A DNA stretch of 25,932 nt from JAXFQS01 sp034178815 (GCA_034178815.1 JAXFQS010000009.1:1-25932); one strand, 5' to 3'; shown: positions 8,045 through 16,080, numbered from the stretch's first letter. Made by a program: numbers and translations. The notes: generated from the letters alone by a model not told the origin.

Positions 8045-9340
8045 TTAGAGCATACGCAGGAGAACGGGTTCTCCCTTGGCAATAGATGCCTGTTTAATCT
8101 GTTCAACCGCACGCGCCATGGCGTCTTCTCGTGCAGCATTGGTCAGGACGACGACCGGCACAAAAGAACTGTCTGAGGGCTCTTCCCGCTGGCTGGCGGC
8201 GCGGATGTTAACCCCCTGTGCGCCGAGGATAGTGGTGAGTTTGCCGAAGGTGCCGGCCTCATCCTTGAGTAGGACGCGAAGGTAAAAGCGGCTTTCGCAC
8301 TCGCCTTCGGGTCGAACGGTCGGGAGGACGCCCTCTTTCTTGGCGAGGGCGCGAGGGTAGCGCGGCTTGCCGGAGGCGATGTTGCGGGCCAGATCGCCAA
8401 TGTCGCCTACGACTGTGGAGGCCGTCGGGGCTCGACCGGCGCCCCGCCCGTAGTAGAGGGTCTGGTCGCTCATGTCTCCGTTGACAAGGACGGCGTTGAA
8501 GACATTAGAGACCGATCCGAGCATCGACCCGATGGGTACAAGGGTGGGATGGACGCGGGCCTCGACCTGGTCGCCGTGCTGGCGAATCATAGCCAGGAGT
8601 TTGATTCGGTAGCCGAGTTCGCGCGCGTAGCGGACATCGGCGCCATGGAGCCCGCGAATGCCGCTGACGGACATCTCGGAAAGGGGCAGATGGAAGCCGT
8701 AGGCAAGCGAGGCGAGGATAGCGGCTTTGTGCGCGGTGTCCCAGCCGTCAATGTCGAGCGTTGGATCGGCTTCGGCGAATCCGGCGGTCTGGGCGGCCTT
8801 CAGCACCTCGTCGAAGGGGAGACCTTCATTCTCCATGCGCGTGAGAATGTAGTTGCAGGTTCCGTTGAGAATGCCATCGATAGACCGAATCTGGTTTCCG
8901 GCCAGACCTTCTCGCAGGACTCGGATGATAGGGATGCCGCCGCCGACGGCCGCGCCAAAGTAGATGTCGACGCCCTTGGCTTCAGCCTTGGAGAAGATTT
9001 CGTCGCCGTATTCGGCCAGCAACTTCTTGTTGGCTGTGACGACGGACTTGCCGGCGTCGAGGGCGGCGAGAATGAATTTGCGGGCGACACCAGTTCCGCC
9101 GATGAGTTCGACGATAATGTCGATTTCAGGGTCGTTGATAACAGACTGGACATCTGAAACAAGCATTCCTTCCGGGATTGCAACGCCGCGGTCGGTGGTC
9201 GTGTCCAAGTCGGCAATCCGCCGCAAAACCACTTTCACGCCCAGTCGGCGGGAGAGCAACTCTCCATTGCGCAACAGTCCTTCAGCGGTGCCTGCCCCAA
9301 CCGTTCCGAATCCAAGAATGCCGACGCCTATTTCTCTCAT
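8045..9340 (-). CDS. hom: Homoserine dehydrogenase with C-terminal ACT domain
   Basis: A 431-residue NAD(P)-dependent enzyme that reduces aspartate semialdehyde to homoserine. The Rossmann fold opens with GFGTVGAGT at 10-18. The substrate region contains GILNGTCNYIL at about 156-166, and Asp201 and Lys205 have the spacing of the catalytic Asp/Lys pair of the family. The last 80 residues form an ACT domain (about 350-428), consistent with feedback inhibition by threonine. ATG at 9340 is preceded by GGAG at a spacing of seven bases. It is the first gene of the leftward unit and is directly preceded by a candidate promoter. Neither thrB nor thrC is adjacent, so the threonine branch continues elsewhere. 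Confidence 0.96.
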   Translation of the reverse strand: MREIGVGILGFGTVGAGTAEGLLRNGELLSRRLGVKVVLRRIADLDTTTDRGVAIPEGMLVSDVQSVINDPEIDIIVELIGGTGVARKFILAALDAGKSVVTANKKLLAEYGDEIFSKAEAKGVDIYFGAAVGGGIPIIRVLREGLAGNQIRSIDGILNGTCNYILTRMENEGLPFDEVLKAAQTAGFAEADPTLDIDGWDTAHKAAILASLAYGFHLPLSEMSVSGIRGLHGADVRYARELGYRIKLLAMIRQHGDQVEARVHPTLVPIGSMLGSVSNVFNAVLVNGDMSDQTLYYGRGAGRAPTASTVVGDIGDLARNIASGKPRYPRALAKKEGVLPTVRPEGECESRFYLRVLLKDEAGTFGKLTTILGAQGVNIRAASQREEPSDSSFVPVVVLTNAAREDAMARAVEQIKQASIAKGEPVLLRML

Positions 9341-9361
9341 ATTAAAACTCCAAATGGAGAA

Positions 9362-9390
9362 AGAATACCAAATGACGAAGCCAATGACAA
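9362..9390 (-). promoter_or_regulatory. Candidate sigma-70-type promoter for the hom-lysC-cimA unit
   Basis: On the minus strand TTGTCA (9390-9385) and TATTCT (9367-9362) are separated by exactly 17 bases. They match the -35 and -10 consensus at five and four of six positions. Transcription would start near 9355, only about 15 bases before the hom start, giving a very short leader. The same -35 hexamer occurs in the gatC promoter. Confidence 0.6.
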
Positions 9391-9689
9391 GCCAAAGCGG
9401 TCAGCGTCCCCGATTAACAGCCTTCGTGTCCTACGATTTTCCCTATTCAGGGTACGGTGAATTGCCCTCAAACGCTTCCTGGCAACCTCTCTGGCTCAAT
9501 GGCTGGAACCTGCGGGTGGCATACCTGCATACCTAGGAACCGACAACTTGCCGACCTCCAGAACCGATTGGTGCCAACCCATAGGGCCGCAATCCGCCCG
9601 CCAGCACGGCACGGAAAATGCTAGCAAAAAGACCGTAGTCTTCCTAGAAGTCCCCCGGCAACTCTCTCGCACACGCCAGCCGTTTAGGC

Positions 9690-9718
9690 TTGATTTATGG
9701 CGAGTTTTTTGGTACAGT
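9690..9718 (+). promoter_or_regulatory. Candidate promoter for rpoD
   Basis: TTGATT (9690-9695) and TACAGT (9713-9718) have 17-base spacing, each with four of six consensus matches. The 42 bases to the rpoD ATG contain the ribosome-binding site GAGGG at 9746-9750. The position just upstream of rpoD supports it; the individual hexamers are weak. Confidence 0.45.
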
Positions 9719-9759
9719 ATCACTTTATTGCGTGTTGGATGGATAGAGGGTAGACTAGT

Positions 9760-12000
9760 ATGGCAAAAAGCGATAAAAAAACAAAAGCGTCTGTCAAACG
9801 CGCGTCTCCCGCGCGGAAGCCGGTTGCCGCTACCAAAAGCACGGGAGCCAAGTCGCGTCGCCCAGCCTCGGCCGCCGCCAGCCGCCCAGCCCCCGAAGCC
9901 CCTCTCCAAAGCGTCGCTGCAAAAAAACACCTAGCCAAGACCGCAAAAGCCATCCGGAAAGTCTCCAAACTCAAGGAGAAGGAGGAGAAGAAAGCCCTCA
10001 AGGCAGCCCCGCCCGAAACCATTGCGGAAACTCCAATCGCTGCCATTCCAAAGGCCATTGCCCTAGAACAAGAAGCCGTGGCCTTCGCCGAAAGCAATGA
10101 CGACGATTTGACCAAAGTCATCGCATCCGACGAGGACATTCAGAAGGTAGGCGGCACCGACGAGACGGTAGTCAAACAGGATGACGACTTCCTTGATGAT
10201 GACCTCGACGGGCTCCACGGCGCGACCTCCTACATCTCCGTCAACGACCGCCAAGATGCCGTTGCAATCGAAGACGAAGAAAACGACTACAACGAGCCCG
10301 TAGACAACAGCCACAACGACGACTTAATCTATGGTATGCGACTGGGCGACGACACAGACCGTTCCCGGGTCGACAGAACCGAAACCAACGAGCGACTCAA
10401 CCAACTTATCCGGCGTGCGGAAGCCCAGGGCGGCATCTTGACCTACGACGATGTAAACGAGATTCTGCCCGAGAAAATCATCCGGAGCCAGGATATCGAG
10501 ACCTGCCTCTCCATCCTCCAATCCCGGGACATCGAGATAATCGACGCCTCCGATGTCGAGAAATACAAGGCCCTCCACGACAGCGAAGAGCGCAAAGGGC
10601 GCAGCCGCCTCGACCTCGATGACCCAGACCCCATCCGTATGTACCTCCACCAGATGGGGCAGGTCGAACTCCTCGACAAAGACCAGGAAATCGATATCTG
10701 CAAGCGCATCGAAGAGTCGGAAACGCAGACACGCGCGCTCTTCAACGAATTCCCCATAGCCCCGGAAAAATACCTCGAAGTGCTCGATAAACTCGAGAAA
10801 GGCGAAGAACGATTTGACCGCGTTGTCACCGACAAATACGCCGAAAACCGCGACGAGTATGTCAGCGAAGTCATCACGGCTGTCAAACCCCTTCTCAAGA
10901 ATATGGCCGCCAAACTCAAGACGGCCTACTCCAAGCTCCACCTCGCACCCAAAAACTCCATCCAAGCCGAAAAAGCCCGCAAACAGCTTGCCGCCCTCCA
11001 CAAGGATATGCTCGACCTCTACGACCGCCTCAACTTCAAGCAGAAAATGCTTGAGACGATTTGCTCAGAGGTCGAAGAGAACCTCTTCCGCCCCTATAAG
11101 ATGGCCCGAGGCGAGCGTACCAAACTCAGACGACAGCACCCTTCCAAGCGCCGCGACGCGCGATTGAACGATTGCCTCAACCGGATTGCCCGCCTCGAGA
11201 GCCAGTTCAATATGGATCCCGACACCTTTATGACTCGGTTCGAGATTCTCCGGAATGGACTAAAGCTCGGTCAGGATGCGCGAAGCGACATGGTCAAGGC
11301 GAACCTCCGCTTGGTCATCAGCATCGTCAAGAAGTATATGAATCGCGGGCTTTCATTCCTCGACCTCATTCAAGAGGGGAATACGGGACTTATGAAGGCA
11401 GTCGAGAAGTTCGAGTACCGCCGCGGCTACAAGTTCAGCACATATGCCACATGGTGGATTCGGCAGGCTGCGACGCGGGCGATTGCCGACCAAGCGCGGA
11501 CGATTCGCATTCCCGTGCATATGATTGAGACTATCAACAAACTCACGCGGGTGCAGAAGAAGCTTGTCCAGGAGTTGGGGCGCGAGCCCACTCCGGAGGA
11601 GGCCGCCGAGGAGATGTCTATGCCTGTGGAGCGTGTCCGAGCGGTCTTCCGGATGGCACAACAGCCTATTTCGCTCCAGAGTCCCGTCGGCGAAGGCGAC
11701 GACGCCAAGTTTGGGGACTTTATCGAGGACAAGACTTCCGAGAATCCCTCTGAGATGGCGGCGTATTCTATGCTCAAGGAGCGGTTGAAGGAAGTTCTCG
11801 ACACACTTTCCGAACGCGAGCGCAAGGTCTTGAGTCTCCGATTCGGTCTATACGACGGGTGTTCGCTCACGCTGGAAGAAGTTGGACAGAAGTTCAAAGT
11901 GACGCGTGAGCGTATCCGCCAGATTGAGGCCAAGGCCTTGCGCAAACTTCGGCATCCCATCCGCAAGCGTAAGCTTGACGGTTTCCTAGAATCCCGGTAG
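9760..12000 (+). CDS. rpoD: Primary RNA polymerase sigma factor (sigma-70/RpoD) with long N-terminal extension
   Basis: A 746-residue primary sigma factor that directs RNA polymerase to housekeeping promoters. Region 1.1 lies at about 210-275, region 1.2 from about 287 (PIRMYLHQMG), region 2 at about 511-585 with the -10 recognition helix (YKFSTYATWWIRQA), region 3 follows, and region 4 lies at about 676-738 with the -35 recognition helix-turn-helix (TLEEVGQKFKVTRERIRQIE). A non-conserved helical block fills the space between regions 1.2 and 2, as in proteobacterial RpoD. The first 200 residues are unusual: about 1-95 are rich in Lys, Ala, Pro, Arg and Ser, resembling a histone H1-type tail, and about 110-195 are strongly acidic. 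ATG at 9760 is preceded by GAGGG at nine bases. A start within the tail is possible, but no better ribosome-binding site was seen. Confidence 0.96.
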   Translation: MAKSDKKTKASVKRASPARKPVAATKSTGAKSRRPASAAASRPAPEAPLQSVAAKKHLAKTAKAIRKVSKLKEKEEKKALKAAPPETIAETPIAAIPKAIALEQEAVAFAESNDDDLTKVIASDEDIQKVGGTDETVVKQDDDFLDDDLDGLHGATSYISVNDRQDAVAIEDEENDYNEPVDNSHNDDLIYGMRLGDDTDRSRVDRTETNERLNQLIRRAEAQGGILTYDDVNEILPEKIIRSQDIETCLSILQSRDIEIIDASDVEKYKALHDSEERKGRSRLDLDDPDPIRMYLHQMGQVELLDKDQEIDICKRIEESETQTRALFNEFPIAPEKYLEVLDKLEKGEERFDRVVTDKYAENRDEYVSEVITAVKPLLKNMAAKLKTAYSKLHLAPKNSIQAEKARKQLAALHKDMLDLYDRLNFKQKMLETICSEVEENLFRPYKMARGERTKLRRQHPSKRRDARLNDCLNRIARLESQFNMDPDTFMTRFEILRNGLKLGQDARSDMVKANLRLVISIVKKYMNRGLSFLDLIQEGNTGLMKAVEKFEYRRGYKFSTYATWWIRQAATRAIADQARTIRIPVHMIETINKLTRVQKKLVQELGREPTPEEAAEEMSMPVERVRAVFRMAQQPISLQSPVGEGDDAKFGDFIEDKTSENPSEMAAYSMLKERLKEVLDTLSERERKVLSLRFGLYDGCSLTLEEVGQKFKVTRERIRQIEAKALRKLRHPIRKRKLDGFLESR

Positions 12001-12003
12001 ACG

Positions 12004-12024
12004 ACCGTCGCCGAATGACGGTTT
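12004..12024 (+). terminator. Weak hairpin after rpoD (possible attenuator)
   Basis: ACCGTC (12004-12009) pairs with GACGGT (12017-12022) around a seven-base loop and is followed by a few T residues. It lies between rpoD and the RRM gene. The stem is short and the T tract minimal, so at most it would reduce read-through. Confidence 0.2.
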
Positions 12025-12054
12025 CCCGATGAAAGAAGAGTAGGCAGAATAAGC

Positions 12055-12540
12055 ATGACCCTAAATTCCATAGCAGAAGTGGTAAAGTCCTTCAACTTTG
12101 TTTACGGCTCCGTAGCCGGATTGGTGGTTGGTTTGATTGCGGGCGTCTTGATTGGGCGTCTTGGCGGCAAGCATTCCTGCGGATGCGGTCGCGGCGCTCG
12201 AAACGCTTCGTCCCGCCAAAGCCGCCGGAGTTCCGGGGCTGTTTCGGCGGATGACGATCGGCCTCAGGTCGGCCCTGGCGAGGTTGAAATCTATGTCGGC
12301 AATCTCAGCTACGATATGACGGACGACTCGCTCCGCGGGGAGTTCGCCAAGTATGGTGAAGTCCGTTCGGCGCGTATCATCACCAACCGTTTCACCAGCC
12401 GTTCCAAGGGCTTTGGATTCGTCATTATGCCCAACCGCCCTGAGGCCGAGAAGGCGATAGAGGCGTTGCACGAAGCGGAGATTCTTGGTCGCAAGCTGAG
12501 GGTGAACGAGGCGCGCAACTCCGGGAAAGGTCGCAACTGA
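12055..12540 (+). CDS. RRM-domain RNA-binding protein with N-terminal membrane segment
   Basis: A 161-residue protein with a single RNA recognition motif at about 77-152. RNP2 is IYVGNL at 79-84 and RNP1 is KGFGFVIM at 118-125, both carrying the aromatic positions that stack on RNA. Bacterial single-RRM proteins of this size are typically small cytoplasmic RNA-binding proteins induced by cold. Here residues 15-35 form a glycine-rich hydrophobic segment that looks like a membrane span, followed by a Cys/Gly/Arg/Ser-rich linker (36-65). If inserted, the RRM would face the cytoplasm from the membrane. ATG at 12055 has AGG about ten bases upstream. It sits 54 bases after rpoD and directly before a clear terminator, so it may be co-transcribed with the sigma factor. 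Confidence 0.88.
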   Translation: MTLNSIAEVVKSFNFVYGSVAGLVVGLIAGVLIGRLGGKHSCGCGRGARNASSRQSRRSSGAVSADDDRPQVGPGEVEIYVGNLSYDMTDDSLRGEFAKYGEVRSARIITNRFTSRSKGFGFVIMPNRPEAEKAIEALHEAEILGRKLRVNEARNSGKGRN

Positions 12541-12548
12541 TTCGTTCC

Positions 12549-12581
12549 AAGCGCGAACTCCCCCGCGGGGTTCGCGCTTTT
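12549..12581 (+). terminator. Rho-independent terminator after the RRM gene
   Basis: A nine-base perfect stem, AAGCGCGAA (12549-12557) with TTCGCGCTT (12571-12579), is extended by CCCC/GGGG around a short loop and followed by a TTTT run. It starts eight bases after the RRM stop and closes the rpoD unit before glycogen phosphorylase. Confidence 0.75.
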
Positions 12582-12644
12582 GCTAACGACCGGATCTGAT
12601 TGTTTGCAACCTCCGGTCCCCTTTCATTCCAAACCAACACACCT

Positions 12645-15197
12645 ATGGCTACCAACAAATCCCACCTCAAGGTTACAACCTTCTCCAAGGAGTCAACCAA
12701 GCAGTTTCCCTCCAAGCCGGGAATCGAACGCGGCAACAAGCGTCTGCCGATGACCCCTGACGCCCTGCGCGAAGGGTTCTTGCGCAACCTCCACTACACC
12801 TTGGCGAAGCTGGACTACCGTGCCACGGAGCGCGATCACTACCACGCCTTTGCCTTGGCGGTTCGCGACCGCGTTGTCGACCGCTGGGTGGAGAGTCAGG
12901 CGGCATTCCGCGAAGCCAAGGTGCGCCGAGTCTACTACCTCTCGCTTGAGTTCCTGATCGGGCGCTTGCTGGGCAACAATGTCTGCGCCCTGAAGATGGA
13001 GGAGATCTGCCGGGATGCAATGTCCGCCCTCGGTCTCGACTGGAACCGCCTGCGCGACTACGAGATGGACGCCGGACTCGGCAACGGCGGATTGGGTCGC
13101 CTCGCCGCCTGCTTCCTCGACTCCCTCTCCACGCTCAACCTCCCCTGCATGGGCTACGGCCTGCGCTACAACTACGGTATCTTCCGCCAGAGCATCGTCA
13201 ATGGAGAGCAGCGCGAAGACCCAGACAACTGGCTCAAATTCGGCTACCCCTGGGAAGTCCAGCGCCCCGAACATACCGAGCCCGTCAACTTCGGCGGACA
13301 TGTCTCCGTCCATCGCAACAACGGCCGAGACGAATGGGTCTGGGAACCCTCTGAAACCGTCCTCGCCGTTCCCTACGACCTTCCCATCGTCGGCTACGCC
13401 GGCAAGTGCGTCAACACCCTGAGACTCTGGTCCGCCGAGGCCACCAACGAGTTCTCCTTCGCCGAATTCAATAGAGGCTCCTACGTCGAAGCCGTCGAGA
13501 GCAAAGTTCTCGCTGAAAACCTGACCAAAGTCCTCTATCCAAACGACAACACCCTCGCCGGCAAAGAACTCCGCCTCCGGCAGCAATACTTCTTCGTCGC
13601 CGCATCCACGCACGACATCCTCCGTCGGTTCAAAGAAGAAAACAAGAGCTTGGAAGACCTCCCCAAGAAAGTCTTCATTCAACTCAACGAAACCCATCCC
13701 GCCCTCGTCATCCCCGAATTGATGCGCATCCTCGTCGACCGCGAAAAGCTCGACTGGGATAAAGCCTGGAGCATCACCCGCGCCTGCTGCGGCTACACCA
13801 ACCACACCATTCTCCCAGAAGCCCTCGAACGCTGGTCCGTACCCCTCTTCGAACGCGTCTTGCCACGCCACCTCCAGATTATTTACGAGATCAACGCCCG
13901 ATTCCTCTCCCAAATCTCTATCCTCTATCCGGGCGATACGGGCCGCCTCGCACGCATGAGCCTCATCGACGAGAATGGCGGACGCTATGTGCGGATGGCA
14001 AACCTCGCGATTGTCGGGTCGAGCGCGGTCAACGGCGTAGCCGCCCTGCATACCCAGATTCTCAAAGACTCCCTATTCAAGGATTTCTTCGAACTTTGGC
14101 CCAAGCACTTCTCCAATAAGACCAACGGCATCACGCCGCGCCGCTGGCTGCTGAAAGCCAATCCAGGACTGGCTAAACTAATCACCGGTGCCATCGGCGA
14201 CAAGTGGATTACCGACCTCTCTCGCCTGCGCGGACTGGAGAAGTTCCTAGACGACAAATCCTTCCTCGACTCCTTTGCCAAGATCAAGAGAGCCAACAAA
14301 GAGATTCTCTCCAATGTGATTTTCAATACGCTCGGCGTGCGGACATCGCCTCAGGCGATTTTCGATGTGCAGATCAAGCGATTGCACGAGTACAAGCGCC
14401 AACTGTTGCTGGTTCTGTACATCATCATTCTTTTCAACCGCATCGTCGAAAACCCGCAGTTGGACATTCCGCCCCGCGTCTTTGTGTTTGCCGCGAAGGC
14501 TGCTCCCGGCTACTATATGGCCAAGCTCATCATCCGCCTGATTCACGCGGTAGCGGAAGTGGTAAACAAACATCCTGCCGTGAGCGATAAGATCAAAGTA
14601 GTCTTCCTGCCTGACTACCGTGTCTCGCTTGCAGAGAAAATCATCCCTGCGGCGAACTTGTCGGAACAGATCTCTCTGGCTGGAACCGAGGCCTCGGGCA
14701 CCGGCAATATGAAGTTGATGCTCAATGGCGCATTGACCATTGGCACGGAGGATGGCGCAAATGTCGAAATCCACCAGGAAGTGGGCGACGAAAACATCTT
14801 CATATTCGGGCTTCGCACGGAAGAGGTGGCTGCGAAGCGGGCCACCTATGTCTCTCGGGAGATTTACGAATCCGACCCTGAAATCCGCAAGGCGCTGGAC
14901 ATGATTCGCAAGAATGTCTTCAGCCTTATGAATCCTGGCTTGTTCAACCCGATTGTGCAGACTCTGCTGGACTTCAACGACCATTACATGTTGCTGGCGG
15001 ATCTACGCTCCTACATCGAGGCGCAGGATCGCGTCAACGCGCTTTACGCCAAGCCGCGCGAGTGGACGCGCCGTGCGCTCATCAATGTGGCTCGCTCTGG
15101 AAAGTTCTCTTCCGACCGTACGATTGACGAGTACGCGAAGGAAATCTGGAACTTGCCGAGCTTCGATGTCGAGGCGTGGCACCGCGGTCGCAAGTAG
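12645..15197 (+). CDS. glgP: Glycogen/starch/alpha-glucan phosphorylase
   Basis: An 850-residue GT35 phosphorylase that releases glucose 1-phosphate from alpha-1,4-glucans using pyridoxal phosphate. Characteristic segments are YLSLEFLIGRLLGNN, the DAGLGNGGLGRLAACFLDS glycine-rich region, GYGLRYNYGIF, NETHPALVIPELMRIL, TNGITPRRW and EASGTGNMK near the C terminus, where Lys690 should bind the cofactor. Length and motif order match bacterial and animal phosphorylases, and no catalytic segment is missing. The frame opens with TTG at 12600, but ATG at 12645 gives a more natural start. No clear Shine-Dalgarno sequence precedes either; ATG at 12750, nearer the conserved region, is an alternative. 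It is preceded by a terminator and followed 14 bases later by queD. No other glycogen gene is adjacent. Confidence 0.95.
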   Translation: MATNKSHLKVTTFSKESTKQFPSKPGIERGNKRLPMTPDALREGFLRNLHYTLAKLDYRATERDHYHAFALAVRDRVVDRWVESQAAFREAKVRRVYYLSLEFLIGRLLGNNVCALKMEEICRDAMSALGLDWNRLRDYEMDAGLGNGGLGRLAACFLDSLSTLNLPCMGYGLRYNYGIFRQSIVNGEQREDPDNWLKFGYPWEVQRPEHTEPVNFGGHVSVHRNNGRDEWVWEPSETVLAVPYDLPIVGYAGKCVNTLRLWSAEATNEFSFAEFNRGSYVEAVESKVLAENLTKVLYPNDNTLAGKELRLRQQYFFVAASTHDILRRFKEENKSLEDLPKKVFIQLNETHPALVIPELMRILVDREKLDWDKAWSITRACCGYTNHTILPEALERWSVPLFERVLPRHLQIIYEINARFLSQISILYPGDTGRLARMSLIDENGGRYVRMANLAIVGSSAVNGVAALHTQILKDSLFKDFFELWPKHFSNKTNGITPRRWLLKANPGLAKLITGAIGDKWITDLSRLRGLEKFLDDKSFLDSFAKIKRANKEILSNVIFNTLGVRTSPQAIFDVQIKRLHEYKRQLLLVLYIIILFNRIVENPQLDIPPRVFVFAAKAAPGYYMAKLIIRLIHAVAEVVNKHPAVSDKIKVVFLPDYRVSLAEKIIPAANLSEQISLAGTEASGTGNMKLMLNGALTIGTEDGANVEIHQEVGDENIFIFGLRTEEVAAKRATYVSREIYESDPEIRKALDMIRKNVFSLMNPGLFNPIVQTLLDFNDHYMLLADLRSYIEAQDRVNALYAKPREWTRRALINVARSGKFSSDRTIDEYAKEIWNLPSFDVEAWHRGRK

Positions 15198-15211
15198 GCG
15201 TTTGTAGAACG

Positions 15212-15628
15212 ATGTTGACGGTCAGCAAGACGCTCTGCTTTGATGCGGCCCATCTCCTTGGGGGGCACCCGGGGCAATGCCGCAATCTCCACGGGCACAC
15301 CTACCGCGTGACCGTGGAGGTTGGCTCTTCGCCGAAGACGCCGGGGGCTCCCGACGATATGGTTGTCGACTTCCGGGACTTGAAAGCGACGCTTGGCAGG
15401 GTGATTGAAGCTTACGACCACGCATTCATCTACAATGCCAATGGGGAGGTTGAAGCGGAACTTGCGGCGGTATTGGAAAGGCATGGTCTCAAGACGGTGC
15501 GACACGACTTCCGGACGACCTCGGAGAATCTGGCGAAGCACTTCTTCCATTTGCTCTCGCAGTCTCTTCCGGTCACGGCCGTCACGGTTGCCGAAACCCA
15601 ATCGAATGTCGCGACCTACCGCCCTTGA
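15212..15628 (+). CDS. queD: 6-carboxytetrahydropterin synthase (QueD/PTPS family)
   Basis: A 138-residue T-fold enzyme expected to convert dihydroneopterin triphosphate to 6-carboxytetrahydropterin in queuosine and 7-deazaguanine synthesis. The zinc ligands His14, His27 and His29 are present, as is the catalytic Cys23 in the CxxxHGH arrangement that marks QueD-type proteins. The Asp69/His70 pair and Glu128 complete the active site. The retained Cys argues against the PTPS-III folate-bypass variant, in which this position is Glu; eukaryotic-type biopterin synthesis is less likely. The frame is open upstream into the phosphorylase 3' end, but ATG at 15212 matches the family start. There is no strong ribosome-binding site, so translation may be coupled to the gene 14 bases upstream. 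No other queuosine gene is nearby. Confidence 0.93.
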   Translation: MLTVSKTLCFDAAHLLGGHPGQCRNLHGHTYRVTVEVGSSPKTPGAPDDMVVDFRDLKATLGRVIEAYDHAFIYNANGEVEAELAAVLERHGLKTVRHDFRTTSENLAKHFFHLLSQSLPVTAVTVAETQSNVATYRP

Positions 15629-15629
15629 G

Positions 15630-15656
15630 GCGAGTTGACGCCTTGGCGTCTCTCGC
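15630..15656 (+). terminator. Strong stem-loop immediately after queD
   Basis: GCGAG (15630-15634) pairs with CTCGC (15652-15656), and GACGCC (15637-15642) pairs with GGCGTC (15645-15650). They are separated by a small internal loop and closed by a two-base turn. It begins two bases after the queD stop. No T tract follows, so it is either a U-less terminator or a 3' end protecting structure. Confidence 0.45.
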
Positions 15657-16059
15657 AGAAAACCTGTTCCACCGAGAAGTCGCCCCGGCGGAACTCACTG
15701 CCAGCACGCATATCAGCCTAAAGCGAGAACTGTTGCAGTGACTGTCGGCGTTTCGTAGGAACCTTTTGTCCAAACTGATGCACACCTCTAAAACGATGAG
15801 GTGCGCACCGATGGTTCCGAGACCTTCCTATCCGCTGGATCAACGGAGCCCTGGAAACCTTCTCCAAACGAATCTGCCTCAGAGCGGCAGAGGGGGCAGA
15901 TACCTAATCTTACAGAGCCAATGTAACAAGGGTATTTCCTCTTCCGTGACCGCTCCCAAAATTGACTTCCTTATTCCCCGAAGATAAACGACTAACACCT
16001 TTGTCGGCTAGACAAAAACGGCAATCTTCCAATCCCGGAACCATCCCTGCGAGACGCCT

Positions 16060-16078
16060 CCCGCGGCATCGGGTTTTT
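16060..16078 (+). terminator. Terminator-like short hairpin with T tract before the gatC promoter
   Basis: CCCG (16060-16063) and CGGG (16070-16073) enclose a six-base loop and are followed by TTTTT. The stem has only four pairs, so termination strength is doubtful. It lies directly upstream of the gatC promoter and could insulate it. Confidence 0.35.
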
Positions 16079-16080
16079 CA

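Larger units (their letters stand above)
9341..9759. other. Divergent intergenic region between hom and rpoD
   Basis: This 419-base stretch separates oppositely oriented genes and carries no convincing coding sequence. It holds a candidate promoter for each direction. Other visible features are an imperfect tandem repeat of 12 and 11 bases (9371-9382 and 9383-9393) inside the hom promoter, and a CTCC-ATTT-GGAG inverted repeat (9348-9359, minus strand) containing the hom ribosome-binding site. I saw no leader peptide rich in threonine or isoleucine codons upstream of hom, and no T-box, tRNA or riboswitch signature. Confidence 0.7.

Noticed and set aside
9496..9930. Minus-strand open frame crossing the hom-rpoD gap and the rpoD start
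   Set aside because: It lies largely opposite the rpoD N-terminal codons, whose Ala/Lys-rich content keeps the reverse frame open, and it shows no protein-like pattern.
12582..12644. Promoter for glycogen phosphorylase (TTGCAA near 12604)
   Set aside because: No acceptable -10 hexamer lies at a suitable distance, so I could not support a specific site.
12693..14051. Long minus-strand open frame opposite glycogen phosphorylase
   Set aside because: Its 452 codons arise from the C-ended codon style of the sense gene; the translation is Gly/Val/Glu-rich without motifs, while the sense frame is a clear phosphorylase.
15212..15628. PTPS-III (folate bypass) instead of QueD
   Set aside because: The active-site position carries Cys in CxxxHGH, not the Glu of PTPS-III.
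15766..15987. Open frame of about 73 codons in the queD-gatC gap
   Set aside because: It begins with TTG, has no ribosome-binding site and its composition (Pro, Ser, Arg) resembles random translation; no motif is visible.
15630..16080. tmRNA, RNase P RNA or SRP RNA in the queD-gatC gap
   Set aside because: None of the conserved cores I know (tag frame and T-arm, GAGGAAAGTC-type P4 region, GGAAGGAAGCAG-type SRP loop) was found.
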